A stretch of 34,616 nt of DNA from Planctomycetota bacterium (GCA_024275565.1 JAJRYY010000082.1:1-34616); one strand, 5' to 3'. Positions 9,295 through 17,536 are shown, counted from the stretch's first letter. Made by a program: numbers and translations. Notes: generated by a model from the letters alone, not told the origin.

Positions 9295-9450
9295 GGGCGA
9301 GATGGTGGTCCCTCACAGCCGATCCGTCAACGTCAAGCCTTATCGGTCCTTGAAATCGAACTGATTATTGGATGCCCGATCCACAAATCCCACAACCACC
9401 GCATAATTCTGCATGACGAAGAGGGGGTAACGTGCGTACAATCAGAGTGG

Positions 9451-9488
9451 GCGTAATCAGCCGATGTGAGCGCAATCAGCCGATGAAT
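9451..9488 (+). repeat. 19-bp tandem repeat in spacer
   Basis: Two copies of gcgyaatcagccgatg plus three variable bases (9451-9469, 9470-9488) lie in the 257-bp spacer between the divergent methyltransferase and aminotransferase genes. Apart from this repeat and the aminotransferase ribosome binding site I see no structure in that spacer. Confidence 0.85.
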
Positions 9489-9551
9489 GCTCCATGACGC
9501 CGACAAGATACACCCGGAACCATGACGCCAACCACGAAAGGGCAGTCATCC

Positions 9552-10679
9552 ATGGACTTTGAGGCAATCCGCAGCGAAATGCCAATCACGCGGAACTACA
9601 ACTTCCAGAACCACGCAGGCATCGCGCCGATCTGCAAACGCGCCGCATCAGCCATGCGCCAATACCTCGCCCACGCCGAGGAAAACGCATACATCGACGG
9701 CGGATTCTACGCTCACGCCGAAAAAGTGCGACAACAGGCTGCACAGCTCATCAACGCAAACGCCGACGAGGTCACGTTCATCAAAAACACCTCCGAAGGA
9801 CTCTCCATGGTCGCCAATGGCCTCGCATGGAACAATGGCGATAACATCGTCACCACAAACGTCGAATTCCCCGCAAACCTCTACCCATGGCAAAATCTGG
9901 AAAGCAGAGGCGTCAAAGTCCGCACCGTCTTGGAGGAAGCTGGGAGAATCCCCATCGAAAGCATCATGGAATCCATCGACGGACGCACACGGATCGTCAG
10001 CATCTCCTCCGTCCAGTTCGCAAGCGGATACCGCACAGACCTCGCAACCCTCGGAGAATACTGCGTCAGTCGAGGCGTATTCCTCTGCGTAGACGCCATC
10101 CAGTCACTCGGAGCCATGCCAATCGACGTCAAGGGCATGCACATCGACTTCCTCGCAGCCGACGCCCACAAATGGCTTCTCGGTCCCGAGGGCATTGGAA
10201 TCTTCTACGTCAGCAAGGAAATCCAGGGACACCTCAAACCCAGCTGCGTCGGGTGGATGTCCGTCAAGGACCACAACAACTTCGACCACTACAATTTCGA
10301 GTACAACGATTCCATCAGACGTTTCGACAGTGGATCCTACAATTTAGCTGGCATATACGCACTCGGCGGATCGCTCGAACTGATCCTCGAAATCGGCGTG
10401 GACAAAATCTGCCAGCGCATCCTGATGCTGACGGATCGCCTCGTGGATGGCATCCGCGACAAGGGCTACCGCATCTTCAGCTCGCGCATCCGTGCAGAGT
10501 CCAGTGGAATCGTCGCGTTCAGTTCCGACGTCCACGACCACGACCAGCTCCAGCGACACCTCCAGTCCGAGCATCGACTCGTATTGGCGGTCCGCAAAGG
10601 CAAACTCCGAGCAAGCCCCCACTTCTACACAACAGAAAAAGAAATCGACCAGTTGATAACCCTACTCCCCCGCCATTAG
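9552..10679 (+). CDS. Class V PLP-dependent aminotransferase
   Basis: 375 residues from the ATG at 9552, chosen because AAAGGG at 9537-9542 lies 9 nt upstream; an ATG at 9522 in the same frame lacks such a site. The fold is the class V aminotransferase/cysteine desulfurase type: FIKNTSEGLSMVANG phosphate-binding region, PLP-contacting D181 in FLCVDAIQSLG, and Schiff-base K207 in FLAADAHKWLLGPEGIG. A short C-terminal domain ends SPHFYTTEKEIDQLITLL. Such proteins include isopenicillin N epimerase-like enzymes and desulfurases. I see no conserved SufS-type active-site Cys loop, so aminotransferase or epimerase-like activity is more likely, with the substrate unknown. It is monocistronic by context. 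Confidence 0.9.
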   Translation: MDFEAIRSEMPITRNYNFQNHAGIAPICKRAASAMRQYLAHAEENAYIDGGFYAHAEKVRQQAAQLINANADEVTFIKNTSEGLSMVANGLAWNNGDNIVTTNVEFPANLYPWQNLESRGVKVRTVLEEAGRIPIESIMESIDGRTRIVSISSVQFASGYRTDLATLGEYCVSRGVFLCVDAIQSLGAMPIDVKGMHIDFLAADAHKWLLGPEGIGIFYVSKEIQGHLKPSCVGWMSVKDHNNFDHYNFEYNDSIRRFDSGSYNLAGIYALGGSLELILEIGVDKICQRILMLTDRLVDGIRDKGYRIFSSRIRAESSGIVAFSSDVHDHDQLQRHLQSEHRLVLAVRKGKLRASPHFYTTEKEIDQLITLLPRH

Positions 10680-10692
10680 AATTCAGCGATGT

Positions 10693-10738
10693 AGGGCAGG
10701 TCGTTCTTTCGTCTCAAGACGAAAGGTTGACCTGCCTT
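10693..10738. terminator. Long hairpin after the aminotransferase gene
   Basis: GGCAGGTC (10695-10702) pairs with GACCTGCC (10729-10736), and CTTTCGTCT (10706-10714) pairs with AGACGAAAG (10717-10725), separated by a symmetric gtt/gtt internal mismatch. It starts 16 bp after the stop codon and may end transcription, but there is no U-tract, so it could instead be a mobile palindromic repeat. Confidence 0.55.
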
Positions 10739-10750
10739 CACCATCTGCAG

Positions 10751-10870
10751 GGTGCCCCACCGTGTGACTGGATGCCCCACCGCGCGACTGAGTGCCCCAC
10801 CGCGTGACTGGATGCCCCACCGTGCGACTGAGTGCCCCACCGTGTGACTGGGTGGCCCACCTCTTCAGAG
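10751..10870 (+). repeat. 20-bp tandem repeat, six units
   Basis: Units of exactly 20 bp with consensus (g/a)(g/a)tgccccaccgygygactg occupy 10751-10850 in five copies. Positions 10851-10870 are a sixth, diverged copy that runs into the palindrome cccacctcttcagaggtggg. The variable positions alternate between neighbouring units, suggesting duplication of a 40-bp two-unit block. Confidence 0.95.
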
Positions 10871-10886
10871 GTGGGGGACTCGACGA
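10849..10886 (-). repeat. Dispersed palindromic repeat, copy A
   Basis: The reverse complement of 10849-10886 matches 17366-17403 at 35 of 38 positions. The core is the 20-bp palindrome CCCACCTCT-tc-AGAGGTGGG at 10856-10875. It is one of at least two copies in opposite orientation in this window. Confidence 0.85.
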
Positions 10887-10981
10887 ATGATCGGGGCAGC
10901 GAGGTTAAGGGGACAGAGGCAAAGGAAGGACATAGAACTTTTTTGCAGATGTCTATTGTGGACTTATGAGGAAATATCTCA

Positions 10982-11950
10982 ATGTATACGGTCGTAATTC
11001 AGTTTCCCATATTGAAAAAGACAGGTGATGAGGCGATGTCGGATGCCATCAATGGCTTAATCGTCGCACTCCAACGCAATGGGCAGATCCTTAGCGACAG
11101 TGGCGATACACTGGGGTCAATCTTGGAAAATATCTGGGACATTCCAAGCTATTTCTTCCTGCTGATGGCATTTTCAGTTCTATGCCTGATCCTTGAACGC
11201 ATCTGGCCATGGAGACAGCACCAAAAGTTGCTACGTCGGCAGTTCCCGCAGGATCTCGTCTGGCTGGTCTTCAACGGACACTTCGCTGGCATTTTGGTGG
11301 CCCATGTCGCAACTTTTTTATTCGCCTGGGCCACACCTTACATTGACACCGTACGCTCACTGAACATCCTGAGCACGCTACCAATTTGGCTACAATTTAT
11401 CTGCTTTTTTCTATTAAAAGATTTTCTTGAATGGATTATCCATATCCTGCTGCATCGCATTCCCTGGTTGTGGGAATTCCACAAACTCCATCATTCCATT
11501 GAACATCTGGATTGGGTTGGAAACTTCCGATTCCATTGGATGGAAATTGTGATCTATCAAGGCCTAACATACTTCCCCCTCGTGGCCTTGGGAATCGACA
11601 GCACGGTCATTCTATCTATCGCGGTCGTTGCCACATTGATCGGGCTGCTCAATCACAGCAATATCAACTTCTCCTGGGGGTTCCTGCGATATGTTCTCAA
11701 CTCGCCGCGAATGCATGTTTGGCACCATGGCCTCGACAGAATCGAAAATCGACCATGGGGAGTCAACTTCGCCATCAGCCTGAGTATTTGGGATTGGATA
11801 TTCGGAACAGCCTACTGGCCCAGCTTGAAGGAGTCTCCAACGCAGCAACCCAGTCATCTTGGATTCCGTGGAATGAAGCGCTTTCCACAAAGTTTTCTGG
11901 GTCGGTTTTTCTACCCTATCACCAGGTGTTTGAAACAGGGACGTAGCTAG
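10982..11950 (+). CDS. Fatty acid hydroxylase/sterol desaturase superfamily protein
   Basis: 322 residues, an integral membrane di-iron oxygenase. Hydrophobic segments lie at about 55-72, 100-116, 135-155 and 190-222. The histidine clusters of the superfamily are present: HILLHR at 154-159, HKLHHS at 167-172, NHSN around H225, and HVWHHG at 245-250. Members hydroxylate or desaturate lipids such as sterols, fatty acids or hopanoid-like chains; the substrate here is not determinable. The start at 10982 has GAGGAA 8 nt upstream. An in-frame ATG at 11036 (MSDAINGL) with a GAGGCG upstream is an alternative that would remove a short soluble leader. No partner gene is adjacent. Confidence 0.9.
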   Translation: MYTVVIQFPILKKTGDEAMSDAINGLIVALQRNGQILSDSGDTLGSILENIWDIPSYFFLLMAFSVLCLILERIWPWRQHQKLLRRQFPQDLVWLVFNGHFAGILVAHVATFLFAWATPYIDTVRSLNILSTLPIWLQFICFFLLKDFLEWIIHILLHRIPWLWEFHKLHHSIEHLDWVGNFRFHWMEIVIYQGLTYFPLVALGIDSTVILSIAVVATLIGLLNHSNINFSWGFLRYVLNSPRMHVWHHGLDRIENRPWGVNFAISLSIWDWIFGTAYWPSLKESPTQQPSHLGFRGMKRFPQSFLGRFFYPITRCLKQGRS

Positions 11951-12641
11951 TTTACATACCTTGTGTTCGACTGCAACAGACCAATGCGAACATCGATGGC
12001 AGGCACATCGCCAACTCGTCAGCCACCGCCCGCAACGACGGAGATAGCATCATTGAACGCCGGCCATAGCGTCATTTGACACCGTTACCCATGTGGCCCA
12101 GCCGCCCTCTACCCATGTGGCCCAGCCGCCCTCGGCTGGGGTCGTCTATTGGCCTCAGGCGACGTCGTTTTTAGCGTCCGACGAAAAAAACAAAAAAAGT
12201 TTCACTTCAAAAAACGCCCTCACAACAGCGCCAACGCGTATCGACTCCCCAAAAACTAACCAAATCCCACCGCCACCCGAAAAAAAGTAGATCACCCTGC
12301 GTGTTATATAGGTAGAGCAGGAGGAATGCTCAATGTCATAACTCAAGGTCATAAAGAGGGAGATCAACATCATGCAGAACGCGACCACGAAATGCACAGA
12401 CCAGCGGAGCATCACCAGTCAAGACCGACAGCGAAGCACAGCCCACCAATACAAACGACTGCAATGCTGCAAACGACTCCAATACAAACGACTGATCCCC
12501 ATCTTCCTGATCTGTGGGTGCGGAGGAACCTACGCCTGCGGATCAGCACACGACTACAGCAGCGGAAACACCTGCAGTATTGGCAACTCGAATCCCGACG
12601 ACGCACACAACCTTCGAGGATCAGCACCCAGGCTGCAAGCC
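11951..12641. other. Spacer of about 690 bp between convergent genes
   Basis: This spacer holds the CAGCCG palindromic repeat at about 12086-12144, an A-rich tract at 12180-12300, and an imperfect repeat (ccaatacaaacgact at 12446-12460 and 12479-12493 with a related copy between). Several frames are open on both strands, including a minus-strand frame at 12415-12155 with a hydrophobic start, but none has a convincing ribosome binding site or protein-like composition throughout. I call no gene here. Confidence 0.65.
12086..12144 (-). repeat. CAGCCG palindromic repeat with a 24-bp duplication
   Basis: A 24-bp direct repeat (tacccatgtggcccagccgc plus ccts) occurs at 12086-12109 and 12110-12133. 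The second copy leads into the hairpin CCCAGCCG-ccct-CGGCTGGG at 12121-12140. Read on the minus strand, 12111-12144 matches 21317-21350 at about 28 of 34 positions, so this is a dispersed family. Frames through it give AQPPS-type peptides that should not be called genes. Confidence 0.85.
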
Positions 12642-13535
12642 CTAATCCGTCGCCAGGCAGGCTTCGGCGTTGGAGACAACTTCTTCCAGGCTTTCGACAA
12701 TTCCCGGGAACTGCGCACGCGTCAGACCAACCTGATCAAGCAGCTCATCGGTGATCTCTTCGTGAGCAGCCGTCAGATGAAAACCAATCTTTTGCTCGCA
12801 GCAGAGGATGTCAGCCAGGTGGATGATATCACCAAACGTCCGCAGCTCGGGGGCAATATTCTCAGGATGATGGTGCATCCCAATCACAGCCCGCAGATTC
12901 TTCGGAAATTTCCATTTCGTCGTAATCGCCATCCCGAACTCTTCATGCGTAGCGCCAAGTATCTCCTCTTCCAGCGTGATAAAATCACCACACCCCGTCA
13001 TACAACGCTCAACAATCTGAGTCAGTTGATCCGGAAACGCCTGCCGCTCAACCAGAATACCGAGATCGTGGATCAAACCAGCCAGGAAAACCTCTTCACC
13101 CGCACCAGCATAACCGCACTCCTTCGCGAGCAACCGACCGGCAGCACCCACAGCCACACTATGCTTCCAGATGTCCTTCGCCGTAAATCCTGCTCCAACC
13201 TGCTGCCCCTTGAACATCCGCGAAATCGACGCAGCGATCGCGATGTTTTTCACCGCACTGAGACCAAGCAGAACGATCGCACGATCAACGCTGGCGATCT
13301 GACCCGGCAAACCGTAGAACGCCGAGTTGACCACCTTGAGAACCCGGGCGGAAAGCGACGGATCCGTCTTGATGAGTTCGTGCATATCTCGTGCTGTGCT
13401 GGATGGGTCCTCCACCAGCTCGATGATTTTCGCCGTCACCTCCGGCAATGTCGCGATATCCCCAGCCTTCTTGAGCGCTTCATCGATAATCGGCTTATTA
13501 GGCGCTGCCAGGTCTGGTGTCCCTAAACTCCCCAT
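12642..13535 (-). CDS. HDOD domain protein
   Basis: 297 residues, nearly all one HDOD domain: an HD-superfamily fold lacking most metal-binding and catalytic residues. Matching stretches include IKTDPSLSARVLKVVNSAFYGLPGQIASVDRAIVLLG, HSVAVGAAGRLLA, FLAGLIHDLGILV and GMHHHPENI. HDOD proteins act in signalling, often with two-component or c-di-GMP networks, but no output or receiver domain is attached here. The start at 13535 has GGAG 9 nt upstream. It lies downstream of and in the same direction as the nonulosonate genes, separated by 150 bp in which a short minus-strand frame starting with TTG has no support. Co-transcription is possible, but a functional link is not shown. Confidence 0.93.
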   Translation of the reverse strand: MGSLGTPDLAAPNKPIIDEALKKAGDIATLPEVTAKIIELVEDPSSTARDMHELIKTDPSLSARVLKVVNSAFYGLPGQIASVDRAIVLLGLSAVKNIAIAASISRMFKGQQVGAGFTAKDIWKHSVAVGAAGRLLAKECGYAGAGEEVFLAGLIHDLGILVERQAFPDQLTQIVERCMTGCGDFITLEEEILGATHEEFGMAITTKWKFPKNLRAVIGMHHHPENIAPELRTFGDIIHLADILCCEQKIGFHLTAAHEEITDELLDQVGLTRAQFPGIVESLEEVVSNAEACLATD

Positions 13536-13685
13536 CGCTCAAGACTCCGGTAGTTGATATCTTCCCATATCGACTGATTGCACCAGCCGCCGGGTTCTTC
13601 ATCGTAAAAGTTGAGGCATGTGTTGAGAGCAGATTCCAATTCATGCCGAAAGCTGTTGCTGCCCGATAAGGTACAACCACTAGGG

Positions 13686-14915
13686 TCAATACCTGATCCT
13701 CTTGGTACGAACTATTCGTCCCAGCGACGTCTGAGCCAGAATTTCGGCAATTCTTGCGCCCGCTCCGCCGGAACCGTAAACTGAGCGTCGTGAGCGCCTC
13801 ATCCTGCCCGGACCCGCCGCCAGCGCCGTCCCGATCGCCTCACAAATGTCACGATACGATTCGCCAGAATCAATCACAAATCGCCCGTTGCGAAGTCGGC
13901 CCGCCTGGCGCGATCCCACGTTGACCACCGGCGTGCCCAGCACTGCGGCTTCGATGATCCCGCTGGATGAATTTCCGATAAGAAGGCGCGAGTCGCTCAA
14001 GGTCCGTAGATATGCTCCCCGCTCCAGGGACGTTACGACGCGCACATTTTGCGCCCCATGCGACCTGTTCCCTGCTTGCTGTGACCTGTCTCTTGCTTGC
14101 TCTATGGCTTCGAGGACGCCGGAATGACCTCGGTCTGCGTTTGGGCCTATCACGATCCTGTCGAGTCCGTGGTGGTCGAGGGCGCGCAGGATCGCCCCCA
14201 TTGCTTGACGCTCGCGGGTCGCAGATCGCCCGGAGGCGTGGTAGAGGACGGTGGCTTGTTCGCGTTTTTTCGCTACGCCCCTGGAGCAGTGGCCATTGGA
14301 TTCTGGGTCGATCGATTCGGCGGCGATTTTGTAGGCTTCGTCCAAGCCTGGGGCGCCTACGATGTGGACGCTGTGGTGATGTTCGCCCATGCGGACGATC
14401 CGGCGGGCCGCGTCTCTGGTGGCTGCGAGATGAATGTGTGCGAGTTTTGTGATGCTGTGTCGCAACGCGTCGTCCATATCGCCGGGTGCGACGTCACCTC
14501 CGTGGATGTGTGCTACGATTTTGCCCATGGTGGTTCCCGCGAGCGCTCCTGCCATTGCTTCGATACGGTCTCCGAGCACCAGTACGACGTCCGCGTTGTC
14601 TGATTCGAGAAATCGTGCCATTCCGCGCACGCCGCGAGCCAGGCCCTCAGCCTGGTCCTGTGGCGAATCCAGTCCTCGTTGCATGGGTATTCGAGCGTGA
14701 ATCCTCCAGCCATCCTGCTCGATGTGGCGTACTGTGCGTCCGAATTTTCGGAGCAGGTGCAGGCCTGTTGCGACGAGGAGCAATTCCAGCTTTGGATGGT
14801 TTTCGATGGCTGCGATCGTTGTTCGGAGCAGGCCGTACTCTGCGCGCGTGCCTGTTATCACGCAGACGCGTGTCTTTCTTCGGTTGCCTGATTTTGTATG
14901 ATTGTGTCTGGTCAT
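13686..14915 (-). CDS. neuC: UDP-N-acetylglucosamine 2-epimerase, hydrolysing (NeuC type)
   Basis: 409 residues. It converts UDP-GlcNAc (or a UDP-diNAcBac-like sugar in LegG relatives) to the free 2-epimerised sugar plus UDP, the first committed step to sialic-acid-like nonulosonates. The GT-B-like fold is clear: VCVITGTRAEYGLL at about 17-30, LVLGDRIEAMAGALA, HIHGGDVAPGDMDDALRHSITK, and the C-terminal LLIGNSSSGIIEAAVLGTPVVNVGSRQAGR. GTRAEYG and HGGD are NeuC/LegG-type signatures rather than the non-hydrolysing WecB type. The start at 14915 has GAGG 7 nt upstream. It is the second gene after the NeuA-NeuB fusion on the same strand with a 136-bp gap, so the two likely form one pathway and possibly one transcript. 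Confidence 0.92.
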   Translation of the reverse strand: MTRHNHTKSGNRRKTRVCVITGTRAEYGLLRTTIAAIENHPKLELLLVATGLHLLRKFGRTVRHIEQDGWRIHARIPMQRGLDSPQDQAEGLARGVRGMARFLESDNADVVLVLGDRIEAMAGALAGTTMGKIVAHIHGGDVAPGDMDDALRHSITKLAHIHLAATRDAARRIVRMGEHHHSVHIVGAPGLDEAYKIAAESIDPESNGHCSRGVAKKREQATVLYHASGRSATRERQAMGAILRALDHHGLDRIVIGPNADRGHSGVLEAIEQARDRSQQAGNRSHGAQNVRVVTSLERGAYLRTLSDSRLLIGNSSSGIIEAAVLGTPVVNVGSRQAGRLRNGRFVIDSGESYRDICEAIGTALAAGPGRMRRSRRSVYGSGGAGARIAEILAQTSLGRIVRTKRIRY

Positions 14916-14937
14916 GTCTGAGCCTCGATCCGGCGAT

Positions 14938-14982
14938 GCCGTGTCGTTCGGGGCCGTGTCGTTCGGGGCCGTGTCGGTTGGG
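14938..14982 (+). repeat. 15-bp tandem repeat between the nonulosonate genes
   Basis: Three units of 15 bp: gccgtgtcgttcggg twice, then gccgtgtcggttggg, followed by a degenerate partial copy. It lies immediately upstream of the neuC-type gene, in the leader between the two pathway genes. Confidence 0.9.
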
Positions 14983-15051
14983 ACGTGTCCGACTTAGACG
15001 GATGTGGTCCGCACACCTGGTAATGCAAGGGTGTGTCCATCTGAATATTCC

Positions 15052-16983
15052 TCATGCGAGCATGTTCGATTCGAGTGGGGTGTCTGCCTGAATTGCTCTG
15101 GCTGCCGTCCGCCCCATTACGAACTGGAAGCGGTCGGGTGCCAGTCCCATGCCAGCTCGTTTGAGCGTCAGCATCTCGCGTGTGATCCGTTCGCCCGTTG
15201 CGATGTTTCGCACTGCGACGATGGACTTTCGAGCGACCTTGCGTATTTCAGATTCTCCTGCCGAGCATCCGAGCGATCCCGCCCCCATCGACCGCTTTGC
15301 CGCCCGGGCGATGCGGATGTATTCGGCCAGTGCATCCGGCGTGAGTGACATGGCGTGGTCTGGACCTGATGCGGATGGGTCGAGGGTGAAATGCTTTTCC
15401 AGGATGCACGCACCTGCTGCTACCGCCAGCGCTCCTGTCAGGGTTTCCAGGGTGTGGTCGCTGAAGCCTGCTGGTACGTCGAATTGCCTGGAGAGCGTTG
15501 CGATCGCACCCAGATTGGCTTCGTCCAGAGGGGTTGGATAGCGACTTACACAGTGCAGGAGGTATGTGCGATTGCGCGCGTTGTGCTGGTCTGCAAGCGT
15601 TATGGCGGCGGCGATTTCTTCCACCTCGGCTGCTCCGGTGCTCAGGATGACCGGAATGTTCATCGCAAAAACGTGATCGAGTAGATCGTGGTCCACGATG
15701 TCCGGCGAGGCGATTTTGACGCACGCGGGGGACAGCCTCTTCAATCGTGGGACATCGGACGTGGTGAAGGGCGTGGCGAGGAATAGAATGTTCCGCTGGC
15801 GACATCGTCTGGTGAGGCGATCGAATTCTGCGTCGTTCAGCTCCAGGGATGCCAGCATGTGTTGCTGGTCTGTGTGGCCGGTCAGCCTCACCTGATAGTC
15901 GGCTGTCGGTGCGCTGCCCGTCACCAGTGTGGTTGCGCGGAACATCTGGAATTTGATGGCGGATGCGCCTGCGTCTGCGGCAGCGTCTATCATCGCTAGT
16001 GCCACGTTTATGTCACCCTGATGATTCACTCCGGCTTCTGCGATCGTGAAAATGTCCTGCTCCGCACTTTCCAGCGGGTAGATCCCCATGGCTGGGATGG
16101 TCCTCGTATCGGGCGTCACGGTCATGTGTCGTGCGGTAGTGCCTTGCTGCGATGCGTGGACCATGTTCTGGTCTTCGTCCTTGTCTTCGTCCCGGGCATG
16201 GCGTCTGGGGTGGGGAAGACGTTCGGGATTGGGAAGACGTTCGGGGTTGGGAAGACGTCCGCCCTCCGGGTGGTGCTTCCTGGTGTTACACTTGAGTATC
16301 GCTTCTGCCAATGCGAGATCGGCTGCGTCGTCGATGTCCACGGCGTCGTTCGCCCGCTGGACAATCGCCCGCCTGTCTGCACCGAAAAACGCGTGTGCAT
16401 CCTCGGGGTGTTCTGTCGCAGCGAGCAAGGATGATCGCGTTACAACGACGACTGCTCCGTCGTGATAGTAGAGGGGGGTCAGGTCCTGCCGTCGGTGGAT
16501 GGTGTTGGGGCGGAACTGCACCATGCGATCGCCTTCCAACCGATGGAGCCAGTCGGGATGCTGCTTGGAGACTGGTGCGACTGTTCTGACGGAATCCGCA
16601 CCGGTATCGATGAGGTGTCGTACTGCGTGGTCAATGGCTTGTGGTGTTCGCACCGGGATGTTGCCATAGAGCAGGACCACCACATCCACCTGCCGCCCGA
16701 TATCGCGTTCCACGGTCGCGACGGCATGTCGCATGGTTTCATCGACAGGTGCGGTATCGGTTGCCAGTTCTGGTGGTCTGTGGATGGTGGCGACGTTTCG
16801 GGCTTTTGCCAGGTCGGCGGTTTGTGTGCAATCTGTGCTCAGGACGACGTGATCGATTTCCCGACTTGCCAGGGCGTGGTCGAGTGTGTATTCGATGAGG
16901 GGTCTGCCCAGGAGTGGGCGGACGCATTTTCTCGGTAGTCCTTTGCTTCCCTTTCGGGCTATGATGGTTGCGAGAATGTACAT
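15052..16983 (-). CDS. Fused CMP-nonulosonate cytidylyltransferase and nonulosonate synthase (NeuA-NeuB)
   Basis: 643 residues in one frame. Residues 1-232 are an acylneuraminate cytidylyltransferase: IARKGSKGLPRK nucleotide loop, VVLLYGNIPVRT, HDGAVVVV, DAVDIDDAADLALAEAIL. Residues about 233-306 are a hydrophilic linker with LPNPER repeats and a DEDKDEDQ stretch. Residues 307-580 are a NeuB-type synthase TIM barrel: FTIAEAGVNHQGD, AIKFQMF, KIASPDI, LSTGAAEVEEI, GFSDHTL, EKHFTLDPSASGPDHAMSL. Residues about 585-643 are the SAF/antifreeze-like domain (KSIVAVRNIATGERIT). One polypeptide would therefore make the nonulosonate from ManNAc-type sugar plus PEP and activate it with CTP. Whether the product is Neu5Ac or a legionaminate cannot be decided. 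An internal ATG before MTVTPDTRTIP could also yield free synthase. There is no obvious ribosome binding site. Confidence 0.92.
   Translation of the reverse strand: MYILATIIARKGSKGLPRKCVRPLLGRPLIEYTLDHALASREIDHVVLSTDCTQTADLAKARNVATIHRPPELATDTAPVDETMRHAVATVERDIGRQVDVVVLLYGNIPVRTPQAIDHAVRHLIDTGADSVRTVAPVSKQHPDWLHRLEGDRMVQFRPNTIHRRQDLTPLYYHDGAVVVVTRSSLLAATEHPEDAHAFFGADRRAIVQRANDAVDIDDAADLALAEAILKCNTRKHHPEGGRLPNPERLPNPERLPHPRRHARDEDKDEDQNMVHASQQGTTARHMTVTPDTRTIPAMGIYPLESAEQDIFTIAEAGVNHQGDINVALAMIDAAADAGASAIKFQMFRATTLVTGSAPTADYQVRLTGHTDQQHMLASLELNDAEFDRLTRRCRQRNILFLATPFTTSDVPRLKRLSPACVKIASPDIVDHDLLDHVFAMNIPVILSTGAAEVEEIAAAITLADQHNARNRTYLLHCVSRYPTPLDEANLGAIATLSRQFDVPAGFSDHTLETLTGALAVAAGACILEKHFTLDPSASGPDHAMSLTPDALAEYIRIARAAKRSMGAGSLGCSAGESEIRKVARKSIVAVRNIATGERITREMLTLKRAGMGLAPDRFQFVMGRTAARAIQADTPLESNMLA
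16213..16266 (-). repeat. 18-bp tandem repeat encoding the NeuA-NeuB linker
   Basis: Three 18-bp units (gggaagacgttcgggatt, gggaagacgttcggggtt, gggaagacgtccgccctc) encode the LPNPER-type hexapeptides exactly at the junction of the two enzyme domains. A shorter gtcttcgtc duplication at about 16170-16195 encodes the DEDKDEDQ part. The linker therefore consists largely of frame-preserving tandem repeats. Confidence 0.92.
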
Positions 16984-17236
16984 GGTTGCTGTTATTATCG
17001 GCGAGTGTTGAGGTTATCCTTGACCGCGAGCATGTGGAAAGCGGTGGAATCGGCGTCGCCCGGAGCTTGGCTTTGCTGGGATATGCTGGTTACAATCCTG
17101 TTCTGGTGAGTGAACGCACATCAAGGCGTAACAGTGGTGTGCTGTACAATACCGAGCATTGTCGTTGTTTGAATGTTCCTCGTCGTCACTGTAGCGTTCG
17201 AGGTTTCTGTCGGGTCTGCTTTGAGTTTGGGAGACA

Positions 17237-17259
17237 CACTGGCGGACAAGCCGCCAGTG
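17237..17259. repeat. Perfect hairpin in spacer
   Basis: CACTGGCGG (17237-17245), loop acaag, CCGCCAGTG (17251-17259). A related half-site (ggccgccagtggtac) follows directly, as in nested palindromic intergenic repeats. No U-tract follows on either strand that would make it a clear terminator. Confidence 0.75.
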
Positions 17260-17365
17260 GCACCCGGCCGCCAGTGGTACTCGGTGACCAGTGGTACGCG
17301 ACGATGGGGGATGGGATGGTGGATCGAGCTGTGTGGATTGCGGTTTTTGCTTGGATGAGCGTTGA

Positions 17366-17441
17366 TCGTCGGCTCCCCCACCTCTGAAGAGGTGGGCCAC
17401 ACAGCTTGGAGGAAGAGGTGGGGCACCCAGTTTGGAGGAAG
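17366..17441 (+). repeat. Dispersed palindrome copy B plus 26-bp tandem repeat
   Basis: 17366-17403 is the inverted partner of 10849-10886 (35 of 38 identical), with palindrome CCCACCTCT-ga-AGAGGTGGG at 17377-17396. Overlapping it, two 26-bp units beginning aggtggg(c/g)ca lie at 17390-17415 and 17416-17441, both ending ttggaggaag. Confidence 0.88.
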
Positions 17442-17536
17442 TCGGAGAAAATTCCCGAGTTCGCAGCGGAGCCAACAGTGCGTCATGATGCCCCAACAGG
17501 GTGAATCACACCCATAGATGATGAGGAGAGGATTTC

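Larger units (their letters stand above)
10680..10981. other. Repeat-filled spacer between aminotransferase and hydroxylase genes
   Basis: This 302-bp spacer holds a long hairpin just after the aminotransferase stop, a 20-bp tandem repeat, a palindrome with a second copy near 17.4 kb, and a GAGGAA ribosome binding site 8 nt before the next ATG. No gene is visible in it. Confidence 0.8.
16984..17536. other. Repeat-rich spacer upstream of the selenoprotein gene
   Basis: About 550 bp between the divergent NeuA-NeuB and selenoprotein genes. It contains a GGCGG hairpin, the second copy of the AGAGGTGGG palindrome, and a 26-bp tandem repeat. A plus-strand frame at 16968-17387 and minus-strand frames through it have no ribosome binding site and odd composition, so I do not call genes. 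GAGGAGAGGA at 17523-17532 is the ribosome binding site of the next gene. Confidence 0.7.

Noticed and set aside
12155-12415. 86-codon minus-strand frame with hydrophobic N terminus
   Set aside because: No ribosome binding site; it passes through the A-rich tract, and its later half looks like random translation. A small membrane protein cannot be excluded but is not supported.
12372-13526. Long plus-strand open frame opposite the HDOD gene
   Set aside because: Its translation is low in hydrophobic structure and has no family features, while the minus strand encodes a complete HDOD domain with a good ribosome binding site.
13498-13689. Short minus-strand frame between the NeuC-type and HDOD genes
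   Set aside because: It starts with TTG without a ribosome binding site and overlaps the HDOD start; no family features.
16968-17387. 139-codon plus-strand frame upstream of the selenoprotein
   Set aside because: It runs through hairpins and repeats, overlaps the start of the NeuA-NeuB gene and has no ribosome binding site.
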